Shown one piece after another: positions 47,300 to 55,885 of a stretch of 64,000 nucleotides of DNA. Origin of the DNA: Seonamhaeicola algicola (GTDB lineage: Bacteria; Bacteroidota; Bacteroidia; Flavobacteriales; Flavobacteriaceae); assembly GCF_007997385.1 (NCBI RefSeq), contig NZ_VOSC01000012.1:1-64000 (forward strand), read 5' to 3'. Position numbers and translations under genes: made by a program. The notes beneath the pieces were generated by a model that worked only from the letters and a program-made list of their open reading frames with translations, was not told the origin of the DNA and did not search any database. Each line of letters opens with the position of its first letter. Within the stretch, counting starts at the first letter, position 1.

Positions 47300-49087
47300 A
47301 TGCCTTTAAACGCCAAAAGCCTTTTAAGAAAATTTCTAATTTGGAGATACAAACATGTTTCTGAACGCCAGTTTATTTACATGCTTAGTATTTTAGTTGG
47401 TTTTTTAGCTGGTATGGGCACCGTAGTATTAAAAAACTTAACACATTATATTAGGTATTTTTTCAACCTATACATTTTTAAAGACTACCAAAGTTCACTT
47501 TATTTTATACTACCAATAATTGGGCTGCTATTGGTATATATTATAAAACAAACATGGCTAAAAAAACATATTGGCCATGGTATTTCTACAACACTGCACG
47601 CTATTTCAAAACTCAATGGTATTATTCCCAGATATAATATTTATGCAGGTTTAATTACCGCACCATTAACGGTTGGTTTTGGTGGTTCTGTGGGGTTACA
47701 AGGTCCTGCGGTAAGTGTTGGTGCTGCTTTAGGCTCTAATGCGGCTAGGTTGTTTCATATGAATACTAAAACCCGTATGCTACTTATTGGCTGTGCAGCC
47801 ACAGGCGCTATGGCTTCAATGTTTAAAGCACCTATTGCTGCTATAGTATTTGCTATTGAAATTTTCACTTTAGATATTGCTTTTACATCATTAATTCCAT
47901 TATTATTAGCATCGGTTTCGGCTGTAGTTACTTCATACTTCTTTTTAGGCACCGATGTTTTATTACGGTTTGAACTTATTGATAAATTTCAAATTAATGA
48001 TATTCTATTTTACATTGTACTTGGTTTAGTTACAGGACTTATGTCGGTTTACTTTTCAAAAGTATTTTTTTCTATAACAAACTTTTTCAAACAGTTTGAA
48101 AGCAGAGCAAAACGCTTAGTTATTGGCGGTTTAGCTATAGGCACTATGCTTTATATTATTCCGCCACTTTACGGTGAAGGTTACGGAATTATGAATAACC
48201 TTTTAAAAGGAGATCATTTAGCAGCTATTGGGGAAACACCTTTTAGCTTAGATTTAAGTAACATATGGATTGTTATTGCATTACTTTTTGGCATTACTAT
48301 TTTTAAAGCCATTGCCATGACAACCACCTTTGGAGCCGGAGGTGTAGGTGGTGTTTTTATTCCAACATTGGTAATGGGTAGTGCACTTGGTAATGCTTTT
48401 GCAAAAGTAATTAACAATATTGGGTTTGGGTTTCACGTATCAGAATCAAACTTTACATTACTTGGCATGACGGGTTTAATGGCAGGCGTACTGCATGCAC
48501 CACTAACAGCAATTTTCTTAATTGCCGAAATTACTGGCGGCTATGAATTATTTGTACCACTAATGGTAGTATCTACCATTTCATTTGCTATTACAAAATA
48601 TTATGTTTCACATTCAATTTACACTTTGAAATTAGCAAATCGTGGCGAATTGATAACACATAATAAAGACCAAAATGTGTTAATGATGCTAGAAATTGAT
48701 AAGGTAATTGAAACTAACTTTGTTATTTTAACACCTGAAATGACACTAGAACACATTCTTAAAAATGCCGTAGCAAAATCATCTAGAAACCATTTTCCAG
48801 TAGTAAATGAACATAATGAATTTTTAGGTGTTATAAGGCTTGATGATATAAGACACATGATGTTTAACACAGATTTGTATGATAAAGTAAACGCCGAAAG
48901 CCTTATGCATGCCGATGCTGGCATTATTAATTATGATGAAGATTCTATGAATGATATTATGATGAAATTTAAAACTTCGGGAGCTTGGAATTTACCAGTA
49001 ATTAAAGGCGGCAAATATTATGGCTACATATCAAAATCAAAATTATTAAGTGCTTATCGCCGTCAGCTATTAAACGTAACACACTAA
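47300..49087 (+). CDS. ClC-type chloride channel/transporter with CBS pair
   Basis: 595 residues. A ClC membrane domain (about 25-440) is followed by two C-terminal CBS domains (about 460-590). Filter motifs are GHGIS (for GSGIP), GGSVGLQGPAVSVGAALGSN (for GREGP) and GAGGVGGVFIPTLVMGSALG (for GxFxP). The position of the gating glutamate in the second motif is Gln (residue 134, codon CAA at 47699-47701). In studied ClC proteins Glu-to-Gln here removes gating and proton coupling, so this one may be a passive anion channel. It is followed after 1 bp by a small membrane gene. Confidence 0.92.
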   Translation: MPLNAKSLLRKFLIWRYKHVSERQFIYMLSILVGFLAGMGTVVLKNLTHYIRYFFNLYIFKDYQSSLYFILPIIGLLLVYIIKQTWLKKHIGHGISTTLHAISKLNGIIPRYNIYAGLITAPLTVGFGGSVGLQGPAVSVGAALGSNAARLFHMNTKTRMLLIGCAATGAMASMFKAPIAAIVFAIEIFTLDIAFTSLIPLLLASVSAVVTSYFFLGTDVLLRFELIDKFQINDILFYIVLGLVTGLMSVYFSKVFFSITNFFKQFESRAKRLVIGGLAIGTMLYIIPPLYGEGYGIMNNLLKGDHLAAIGETPFSLDLSNIWIVIALLFGITIFKAIAMTTTFGAGGVGGVFIPTLVMGSALGNAFAKVINNIGFGFHVSESNFTLLGMTGLMAGVLHAPLTAIFLIAEITGGYELFVPLMVVSTISFAITKYYVSHSIYTLKLANRGELITHNKDQNVLMMLEIDKVIETNFVILTPEMTLEHILKNAVAKSSRNHFPVVNEHNEFLGVIRLDDIRHMMFNTDLYDKVNAESLMHADAGIINYDEDSMNDIMMKFKTSGAWNLPVIKGGKYYGYISKSKLLSAYRRQLLNVTH

Positions 49088-49088
49088 A

Positions 49089-49325
49089 ATGAAACAGCTT
49101 ACACTTATACTTTTTTTAATTTCGGTTGCATTAATTGCTACAGGTTTTTTAACAAATTTAGAATATTCGCAAAAACTTATTGGCTTTGGTGTAGTTATTC
49201 TTTTTTTAGGTGTTTTTCCGCTATTTTCATATTACCGTTGGAAAGATAAAGATGTTAAAGACTACATGTTAACAAAGGAAAACCTAGACAAAATGCGCGA
49301 GTCTCAAGACGATAAAAAATATTAA
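49089..49325 (+). CDS. Small two-helix membrane protein, unknown
   Basis: 78 residues: two membrane segments (LTLILFLISVALIATGFL and LIGFGVVILFLGVFPLFSYY) and a charged C-terminal tail. It starts 1 bp after the ClC gene, so it is probably co-translated and could be an accessory subunit. That is inference from spacing only. Confidence 0.7.
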   Translation: MKQLTLILFLISVALIATGFLTNLEYSQKLIGFGVVILFLGVFPLFSYYRWKDKDVKDYMLTKENLDKMRESQDDKKY

Positions 49326-49338
49326 TTTTAGACCTTGT

Positions 49339-49369
49339 TGTGAGACCCTGAAACAAACTCAGGGTGACA
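49339..49369. repeat. REP-like palindromic intergenic element
   Basis: ACCCTGA (49345-49351) and TCAGGGT (49359-49365) are perfect inverted arms in a GC-richer patch within AT-rich DNA, with flanks GTGAG and GAC. Very similar palindromes with CCCTGAA and TTCAGGG recur between genes in many bacterial genomes. Only one copy is in this window. Confidence 0.6.
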
Positions 49370-49371
49370 AA

Positions 49372-49821
49372 TCAATTTAAATTACGTTTCGTTACAAAAA
49401 AACGTTTTAACAATTCGCTAGCTTCTTCAGCTAAAATACCGCCTTCAATTTTAGTTTTAGGGTGTAGCTTGGTATTCAAATTAATACAACCACGCTCTAA
49501 ATCTCTAGCACCATAAACCACTCTAGAAATTTGACTCCAATACAAAGCGCCAGCACACATTTGGCAAGGCTCTAAGGTTACATACAAGGTACAATTATGC
49601 AAATACTTACCACCTAAAAAGTTAGCAGCAGCTGTTATGGCCTGCATTTCGGCATGGGCGGTAACATCATTTAATATTTCGGTTAAATTATGTCCGCGTG
49701 CAATTACCTTATCATCAATTACAATAACCGCACCTACAGGAATTTCACCTTTATCAAAAGCCATTTCCGCTTCTTGTAAGGCCTTCTTCATAAAATAAGT
49801 ATCATCAAAAGGTTGTATCAT
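49372..49821 (-). CDS. tadA: tRNA-specific adenosine deaminase
   Basis: 149 residues, usual length. Zinc and catalytic motifs are HAEMQAI (His and Glu) and PCQMCAGAL (two Cys). TadA converts A34 of tRNA-Arg(ACG) to inosine. The start MIQPFDDTYFMKKAL fits family members; a TATTTTTG element (minus, 49827-49834) ends 6 nt before it, implying an almost leaderless mRNA. Divergent from dxs. Confidence 0.93.
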   Translation of the reverse strand: MIQPFDDTYFMKKALQEAEMAFDKGEIPVGAVIVIDDKVIARGHNLTEILNDVTAHAEMQAITAAANFLGGKYLHNCTLYVTLEPCQMCAGALYWSQISRVVYGARDLERGCINLNTKLHPKTKIEGGILAEEASELLKRFFVTKRNLN

Positions 49822-49826
49822 AATGT

Positions 49827-49855
49827 CAAAAATACAATTTCAATCTTTACTTTTG
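49827..49855. promoter_or_regulatory. Interlocked divergent promoters of tadA and dxs
   Basis: TATTTTTG on the minus strand (49827-49834, for tadA) and TACTTTTG on the plus strand (49848-49855, for dxs) are 13 bp apart in a 38-bp gap. Each gene's -33 position falls in or beside the other's -7 element, so the two polymerases should compete. Both transcripts would start within a few nt of the start codons. Confidence 0.65.
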
Positions 49856-49859
49856 TTGT

Positions 49860-51614
49860 GTGCAAAAAAAATTATTAGAAAATATAAACTCACCTAAAGA
49901 CTTACGTGCTTTAACACTAGAAGATTTACCGCTTTTGGCCAAAGAGTTACGCCAATTTATTATAAACGTTGTAGCTACAAAAGAAGGGCATTTAGGTGCC
50001 AGTTTAGGCGTTATTGAACTCACTATTGCACTACATTATGTTTTTAACACACCCGAAGACTTATTAATTTGGGATGTTGGACACCAAGCCTATGGGCATA
50101 AAATTTTAACTGGAAGAAAGGCCATTTTTGAAACCAATAGACAATTAGGAGGTATTAGCGGTTTCCCTAAAAGAACCGAAAGCGAGTATGACACTTTTGG
50201 TGTTGGGCATTCATCAACCTCTATTTCTGCTGCATTAGGCATGGCCATTGCCTCAAAATTAAAAGGCGAAAACAGACACCATATTGCTGTAATTGGAGAT
50301 GCTTCTATTGCTAGCGGCATGGCTTTTGAAGGTTTAAACCATGCCGGAGTTACCAATGCTAATTTATTGGTAATTTTAAATGATAACGCTATTGGCATAG
50401 ACCCTAGCGTTGGTGCACTAAAACAATATTTAACAAACGTAAAAAAAGGCACTAATAAACGTAATAACATAATTGAAGCTTTAAATTTTGATTATTCAGG
50501 CCCTATTAATGGCCATGATATTAATAAAATTATTTCAGAATTAGAACGCTTAAAAAGTGTTGAAGGCCCCAAATTACTGCACATTATTACCACTAAAGGC
50601 AAAGGCTTAAAACAAGCTGAAAAAGACCAAGTTAAATACCATGCCCCAGGAAAATTTAATGCTAAAACAGGCGATTTATTACCAAAACTAGATTTAAAAC
50701 AAGCACCTAAATACCAAGATGTTTTTGGATACACTATTTTAGAACTAGCCAAAGAAAACAAAAAAATTATTGGAATTACACCCGCAATGCCAACAGGCAG
50801 CTCACTTAAATACATGATGGATGCAATTCCTGAACGCGCTTTTGATGTTGGTATTGCTGAACAACATGCTGTTACCTTAGCTGCTGGTATGGCAACCCAA
50901 GGATTAATTCCTTTTTGCAACATTTACTCTACTTTTTTACAACGTGCCTATGACCAAGTAATACATGATGTTGCTTTACAAAAGTTACCCGTTATTTTTT
51001 GTTTAGATCGCGCTGGTTTAGTTGGTGAAGATGGTGCTACACACCACGGTGTTTTTGATTTAGCCTATTTAAGATGCATACCAAACCTTATCATTTTTGC
51101 TCCCCGAAATGAAGTTGAATTACGCCACATAATGTATACAGCCCAATTAGGTTTAAAGATGCCTATTGCAATTAGATACCCTCGCGGTCGAGGTATTACT
51201 TTAAATTGGAAACAGCCATTCTCTAAAATAGACATTGGCAAAGGGATTCAATTAAAACAAGGTAAAAAACTAGCTGTTTTAAGTATTGGGAGTGTTGCTA
51301 AAAATGTAACCGAAGCTATTGTAGATTTAAATGTTTCACATTACGATATGCGTTTTTTAAAACCTTTAGATGAAGCTCTACTGCACCGTGTTTTTAAAGA
51401 ATACCATACAATTATAACTGTTGAAGATAGCACCATTAAAGGTGGCTTAGGAAGTGCTATTTTAGAATTTGCTTCGGAACACAATTACCAAAACACCATT
51501 AAAATATTAGGTATTCCTGATGATTTTATTGAACATGGTAATGTAAATGAATTGCAGAAATTAGTTGGTTTAGATGTTGATTCTTTGACTTTTACACTAA
51601 AACAATTTTTATAA
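49860..51614 (+). CDS. dxs: 1-deoxy-D-xylulose-5-phosphate synthase
   Basis: 584 residues, within the DXS range (580-640). The N-terminus QKKLLENINSPKDLRALTLEDLPLLAKELR is typical. The ThDP motif is GDASIASGMAFEG...NDN and the transketolase-like domain has DVGIAEQHAVTLAAGMA and GLVGEDGATHHGVFDLAYLR. It makes DXP from pyruvate and glyceraldehyde-3-phosphate in the MEP isoprenoid pathway, feeding the polyprenyl synthetase at 33 kb. The start is GTG at 49860; no in-frame ATG lies before the conserved region. Confidence 0.96.
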   Translation: MQKKLLENINSPKDLRALTLEDLPLLAKELRQFIINVVATKEGHLGASLGVIELTIALHYVFNTPEDLLIWDVGHQAYGHKILTGRKAIFETNRQLGGISGFPKRTESEYDTFGVGHSSTSISAALGMAIASKLKGENRHHIAVIGDASIASGMAFEGLNHAGVTNANLLVILNDNAIGIDPSVGALKQYLTNVKKGTNKRNNIIEALNFDYSGPINGHDINKIISELERLKSVEGPKLLHIITTKGKGLKQAEKDQVKYHAPGKFNAKTGDLLPKLDLKQAPKYQDVFGYTILELAKENKKIIGITPAMPTGSSLKYMMDAIPERAFDVGIAEQHAVTLAAGMATQGLIPFCNIYSTFLQRAYDQVIHDVALQKLPVIFCLDRAGLVGEDGATHHGVFDLAYLRCIPNLIIFAPRNEVELRHIMYTAQLGLKMPIAIRYPRGRGITLNWKQPFSKIDIGKGIQLKQGKKLAVLSIGSVAKNVTEAIVDLNVSHYDMRFLKPLDEALLHRVFKEYHTIITVEDSTIKGGLGSAILEFASEHNYQNTIKILGIPDDFIEHGNVNELQKLVGLDVDSLTFTLKQFL

Positions 51615-51734
51615 GTTTTTCTTCTTCTAAAAAAACTTTAGCCACCCTAAATCAGAGTGTTTTATATCCTTAAATTACGAAATCAATATTTTACACTCAA
51701 AAACACCCCTCATAATTCCAACTATTATTACATG

Positions 51735-51775
51735 AATTAATGCTTTCCCAAAATATACTTGGGAAAGCATTAATT
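51735..51775. repeat. Long perfect inverted repeat between dxs and the GH16 gene
   Basis: AATTAATGCTTTCCCAA (51735-51751) and its exact complement (51759-51775) around 7 nt give a 17-bp stem. It lies 10 bp past the GH16 stop and about 120 bp past the dxs stop. It probably works as a transcript end or stabiliser for both, though T-runs are weak. Confidence 0.65.
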
Positions 51776-51784
51776 TAAATGGAG

Positions 51785-53962
51785 TTATTCTTTAATAAAA
51801 ATTTCTGTAAATAAAGCATTTCCATTTAAAACTTTTATAATATACATTCCACTTGGAATACTACTTAACCCTAAAGTGATATCGCTATTAGTTATAGATT
51901 TTTTCATTACTTCACTTCCTAAACTATTGTAAATGTACAAATAAGCATTATTTTTTAAATCACCCTTAGGAAGCATCACTCTAAGTTCATTTTTTACTGG
52001 ATTAGGAAATAAGGCAAAATCATTTTCAGCAGATTTTGACTTCGCACTATTAGTTTTCAAGGACTCTGAAGTTACCGAGATATTAGTTTTTTCAACAGCA
52101 TCTCCAATTCTATTATTCCAGTTACCGCCTACAGGAGACATATACGTCTGAAGTATATATCCATTCCCCACAGGTGGATTTCCTGTAGTTGTAAAACTAA
52201 AATTTTCACTGCCACTACCTGTAACCGTTTTTATTTGATGGCCATAAAGCGTACCGTTACTACTTTTAAAGTTCACCCTCAAATCTCTTGCTGTTGTAGT
52301 GCTATAGTTTACAGTAGCTGATATATTTTGGTTTTGACTAAACGAATTAGGTCCAGTAATGGAAACAATGTCATCTGTAGCAGGGGCTGGTTGTGTAACA
52401 GAAATATTGTTAGGCGTTGAAATAATTCCTGCAACCCTGTTATTCCAATCACCCCCTTGCGGACTCATATAAGTCTCTAATTTATAACCTGACCCTACAG
52501 GTACGCCAGTTGTTGTGATACTAAAAGTTTCTGTACCACTACCTGCCCCAACAGTTTTTATTTGATGCCCATAAAGTGTTCCATTGTTACTTTTAAGGTT
52601 TACTCTCAAATCTCTAGTTGTTAATGCATCATACTCTACAGTGGCGGTTATTATTTGCCCTTGACTTACAGAAGTTGCCCCACTATTTATTGAAGTTAAA
52701 GTATCTGAACCACTTGGCGGGTTATTCTTTTTTTTATAGACACGAACATAATCAACTCTCATTTTTGTACCATCTATTTCACTAGGCACTACAGGACCAG
52801 ACCATGCTATAACTGCACCACTTAACCATATTGGCGCAAAACCATAAGCGTGGGTGTTTGGTGTACGACGAATCTCTTCTCCATCAAAATACCATACAAA
52901 TTCATTTTCATCCCATTTAAATCCATATGTATGGTAAACCTCTGCAAAATTGGTCGCGCCAGCTGTATCTGTCTCAGCAATTGTTACCCATGATGAACCA
53001 TTCCAATATTCAACTTTATAATCTGATATGAGGCCTTTCCAATTTGGACCATCCCATCCATTAATAAATTGAACACATCCTACAGTTTTATTTTGAGACC
53101 ACTCTAATTCAACCCATTTTTGGCCATTTATTTGACTAACCCAACTATTAACAGCTACATTACCATCAACCATATTTGCTTTATCATGGTTATACGCAGT
53201 ACTGTATGTGCCACTAACCGTAATTTGTGTGCCACTAGCTCTGGCATGGTTAACAAGCCCTGGCACATCACTGTCTGCAGTTTCAGAATATACATCAGGA
53301 AAATTCCTGTTATTGTCATTATACACTCGAAGTTCTCTGATATGGAAATGAGCGTTATTATTGGATGAAAATCGTATCTTTTTTGTTGTAATCGGAATTT
53401 CTAATGGTAAACTCACTCCTGGCTCAACACCATATACATACGATTTAGAATCGGTAGTTCTGTTTGCAAAACCTTCATCAAACTTATGAATATTTGTATT
53501 CACTTCATTTGGGAAATGACCTTCATTAATATCTAGTTCAAAACCTCTACCTGGCGGAGTAATACTCTCATAACTCCTATTCATAATCCAAAATGAATTA
53601 TTAGTTGCACCTGCTGCTGCATATTTGTATCTACACTCAAAGTATCCATACTGAAACTCCTGATTGGTCCACATATTCCCAGATGTATAATCTTGACCAT
53701 TCTTTTGTTCATGTCTATATTCTATTTCTAGAACGCCATTATTAGTAGTTACATTATCTCTATACCTACCGCTCAAGATATGACCACTAGGACCATTTTG
53801 AAACCCCCACTTTTGCTCTAATTGATTGTTAGGAACATTAAATTCATCATTCCATACCATTTCCCAAGAACTATCTATTTCTGCGGGTAATTGCGCATGT
53901 AAAGAAAATTTACATGCTAATAAGATAAAAATTACAACAATTAATGTTTTTGTCGTTTTCAT
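51785..53962 (-). CDS. Secreted GH16 glycoside hydrolase, split by a discoidin-like insert, T9SS cargo
   Basis: 725 residues. Signal peptide 1-23 (ending LHAQ). GH16 jelly-roll, first half (about 30-165), with catalytic motif E142-L-D144-I-N-E147, the ExDxxE form found in laminarinases, agarases and carrageenases. Residues about 188-337 look like an F5/8 type C (discoidin) domain in permuted order. GH16 resumes at YHTYGFKWDENEFVWYFDG and ends near 409 (MRVDYVRVYK). Two tandem homologous modules follow (about 420-523 and 530-632, sharing DLRVN, NGTLYGHQIKTV and TYMSP) and then a type A T9SS sorting domain (about 648-725, FPNPVKNEL). The polysaccharide is unknown. Twin LacI-like operators lie upstream. 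Confidence 0.9.
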   Translation of the reverse strand: MKTTKTLIVVIFILLACKFSLHAQLPAEIDSSWEMVWNDEFNVPNNQLEQKWGFQNGPSGHILSGRYRDNVTTNNGVLEIEYRHEQKNGQDYTSGNMWTNQEFQYGYFECRYKYAAAGATNNSFWIMNRSYESITPPGRGFELDINEGHFPNEVNTNIHKFDEGFANRTTDSKSYVYGVEPGVSLPLEIPITTKKIRFSSNNNAHFHIRELRVYNDNNRNFPDVYSETADSDVPGLVNHARASGTQITVSGTYSTAYNHDKANMVDGNVAVNSWVSQINGQKWVELEWSQNKTVGCVQFINGWDGPNWKGLISDYKVEYWNGSSWVTIAETDTAGATNFAEVYHTYGFKWDENEFVWYFDGEEIRRTPNTHAYGFAPIWLSGAVIAWSGPVVPSEIDGTKMRVDYVRVYKKKNNPPSGSDTLTSINSGATSVSQGQIITATVEYDALTTRDLRVNLKSNNGTLYGHQIKTVGAGSGTETFSITTTGVPVGSGYKLETYMSPQGGDWNNRVAGIISTPNNISVTQPAPATDDIVSITGPNSFSQNQNISATVNYSTTTARDLRVNFKSSNGTLYGHQIKTVTGSGSENFSFTTTGNPPVGNGYILQTYMSPVGGNWNNRIGDAVEKTNISVTSESLKTNSAKSKSAENDFALFPNPVKNELRVMLPKGDLKNNAYLYIYNSLGSEVMKKSITNSDITLGLSSIPSGMYIIKVLNGNALFTEIFIKE

Positions 53963-54062
53963 AATTAGTTTATTTAGTTATAGTTTAGATTTATAATGAT
54001 TTAAAATAATCACAACCGCTTAACAAACAAACATTTACACATATAAAATCGATAAAAACGCT

Positions 54063-54099
54063 TTCGGTAACGCTTCCGAAAAACGGTAGCGTTACCGAA
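54063..54099 (-). promoter_or_regulatory. Two LacI-type operators upstream of the GH16 gene
   Basis: CGGTAACGCTTCCG (54065-54078) and CGGTAGCGTTACCG (54084-54097) are each near-palindromic with a central CG, as LacI-family operators are. Their centres are 19 bp apart. Together they also form a 16-bp inverted repeat with one mismatch. They start about 100 bp upstream of the GH16 ATG. The remainder of the 436-bp gap (53963-54398) is AT-rich and I see nothing else supportable. Confidence 0.55.
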
Positions 54100-54398
54100 A
54101 ATTTAATAATATAAAATTATCCCTTCCTATTGATGGACTTGAAATATTATATTTAAGTTAGACTAGCATTTAATCAAAAAAATTAAAATGCTTTATGTGA
54201 ATATAGAATCTAAAAATACATTATATTGGTACTTCGTCTGGCTTTTTATTACAAACTACACCTCTTTAGAGTTTAAATATTTTTTAAGTTTCCAAACAAA
54301 AAGGATATGCTTTATAGAAATTGAATATAACTTTTGAGAAAACAACATTCAGCTCATTATAAACTTAGATTTCTCATCTATTTTTTAGTGTCAACTTC

Positions 54399-55721
54399 CT
54401 AAAAAGTAACGCCTTCAATGGTTTTAAAATTTAAGATGGCTTTACTATCGGATAGTAATGATACGTAATGACAGACTGCTAATAGCCTATTGTAAAGAGA
54501 TTCATTTGTGAAATCTATGGTTTTAGGTAGTCCTTTTAAAATAAGCTTATCATAGTTAGAAGCATTACCGTCAAAATTATTATTTACCGCTTTGGTATAA
54601 ACACCTAGTAGCTTATTTATAATTTGGTATCCGGCAATTTCTTTATTTATAACCTCTTCAGATTGGTAAATTTTATCAATACTAATTTTTATAATATCAT
54701 TTATTTGGGCTTCGTATTTACTTTTATCAAGCAATGCACAATCAAAAGTGCCATTTAAAATAGCATCTTCATATTGCATAAAAATGTTTGCTGCTTCATC
54801 TATTAAAGTTCCTATAGCCAGCGCTCTTAAATAGCCTATACGCTCTTGCTTGCTAGATAGCTTATAGTAGTTTTCGGGTTTTATGTTATTTCTAATAATT
54901 TTAGACATGTACTCTAAGGCAAATTCTTCTTCAATAAGCCCTAGGTTTATACCATCTTCAAAATCTATAATAGTGTAGCATATATCATCTGCGGCTTCTA
55001 CTAAAAACGCTAACGGATGGCGTGCATAACTCATGTTAGTATTGCTTCGTTTTAGCAAACCTAAATCATCTGCTACACTTTGAAACAAGGCGGTTTCAGA
55101 TTGAAAAAAACCATATTTTTTGTCGGCTATATGATTAGTTGGTTTTTTAGGCAACGATGTTTTAGGGTATTTCATAAAAGCTCCTAAAGTTGCATAACTA
55201 AGCCTTAGGTTGTTTTGGGTTATTATTTTAAAGCCGTTGGCATTACCTTCAAAATCACAAAGGTCTTGATATTCTTGGCTTGTTAAATGCGCCTTATAAT
55301 GTTGCCCTTTACCTGTTTTAAAAAACTCGCCAATAGCTTTTTCTCCTGAATGGCCAAAAGGCGGATTTCCAATGTCATGAGCTAAAGCTGCAGCCGCCAC
55401 AATAGCACCAAAATCATTTATTGTATAACCATGTACTTCTTTTAAATACGGGTATTTTTCTAAAATTTTTTGACCTACTTTACGCCCTAACGATCGGCCT
55501 ACAACACTTACCTCTAAGCTGTGTGTTAGCCGTGTGTGCACAAAATCTGTTTGCGATAGTGGTATTACTTGTGTTTTATCTTGTAAGCTTCTAAACTCTT
55601 GCGAAAATATAATTCGGTCATAATCTACCTCAAAACCCACACGCGTTTGGTCTTGTTCTTTTCGTAAGCGTTTATAGGTATCGCCAAAGCGTTTTAAAGA
55701 AAGTAATTGTTCCCAGTTCAT
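54399..55721 (-). CDS. dgt: dGTP triphosphohydrolase
   Basis: 440 residues, HD-domain enzyme. Metal-binding motif AAALAHDIGNPPFGHSGE, preceded by TDFVHTRLTHSLEVSVVGRSL and EFRSLQDKTQVIPL, are Dgt signatures. The later HPLAFLVEAADDICYTIIDFEDG holds the last metal Asp. It cleaves dGTP to deoxyguanosine and triphosphate, controlling dNTP pools and limiting phage. Its upstream region faces the putative Pho-box promoter of the next gene. Confidence 0.95.
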   Translation of the reverse strand: MNWEQLLSLKRFGDTYKRLRKEQDQTRVGFEVDYDRIIFSQEFRSLQDKTQVIPLSQTDFVHTRLTHSLEVSVVGRSLGRKVGQKILEKYPYLKEVHGYTINDFGAIVAAAALAHDIGNPPFGHSGEKAIGEFFKTGKGQHYKAHLTSQEYQDLCDFEGNANGFKIITQNNLRLSYATLGAFMKYPKTSLPKKPTNHIADKKYGFFQSETALFQSVADDLGLLKRSNTNMSYARHPLAFLVEAADDICYTIIDFEDGINLGLIEEEFALEYMSKIIRNNIKPENYYKLSSKQERIGYLRALAIGTLIDEAANIFMQYEDAILNGTFDCALLDKSKYEAQINDIIKISIDKIYQSEEVINKEIAGYQIINKLLGVYTKAVNNNFDGNASNYDKLILKGLPKTIDFTNESLYNRLLAVCHYVSLLSDSKAILNFKTIEGVTF

Positions 55722-55782
55722 AGTTATTGGTTAAAGCTTTGGCAAGATAAAGAAATTAACGAAAAATAAAATCTTAAACTTC

Positions 55783-55860
55783 TTAACATTACGGTAACTT
55801 AAAAATGAAATAGCATTAACAATTAGGTAACATTGAAACGTGAGAAAAATAAGTTATTTG
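55783..55860 (+). promoter_or_regulatory. Pho-box-like array and promoter of the CarbopepD gene
   Basis: Eleven-bp units TTAACATTACG (55783) and GTAACTTAAAA (55794), then after one 11-bp step TTAACAATTAG (55816) and GTAACATTGAA (55827). All are in phase. The last GTAAC starts exactly 30 nt before TTTG (55857-55860) of the -7-like element. Geometry matches direct-repeat sites of PhoB/PhoP regulators (TTAACA-N5 in B. subtilis PhoP). Confidence 0.6.
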
Positions 55861-55885
55861 CATTTCAAAATTTAAGCAGTTAAAA

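Noticed and set aside
51735-51775. Inverted repeat as insertion-sequence end or attachment site
   Set aside because: No transposase, no flanking duplication; position just past a stop codon fits a transcript-end hairpin.
54188-54337. 49-codon frame between dgt and the GH16 gene
   Set aside because: AT-rich, no recognisable promoter or conserved pattern; composition as expected by chance.
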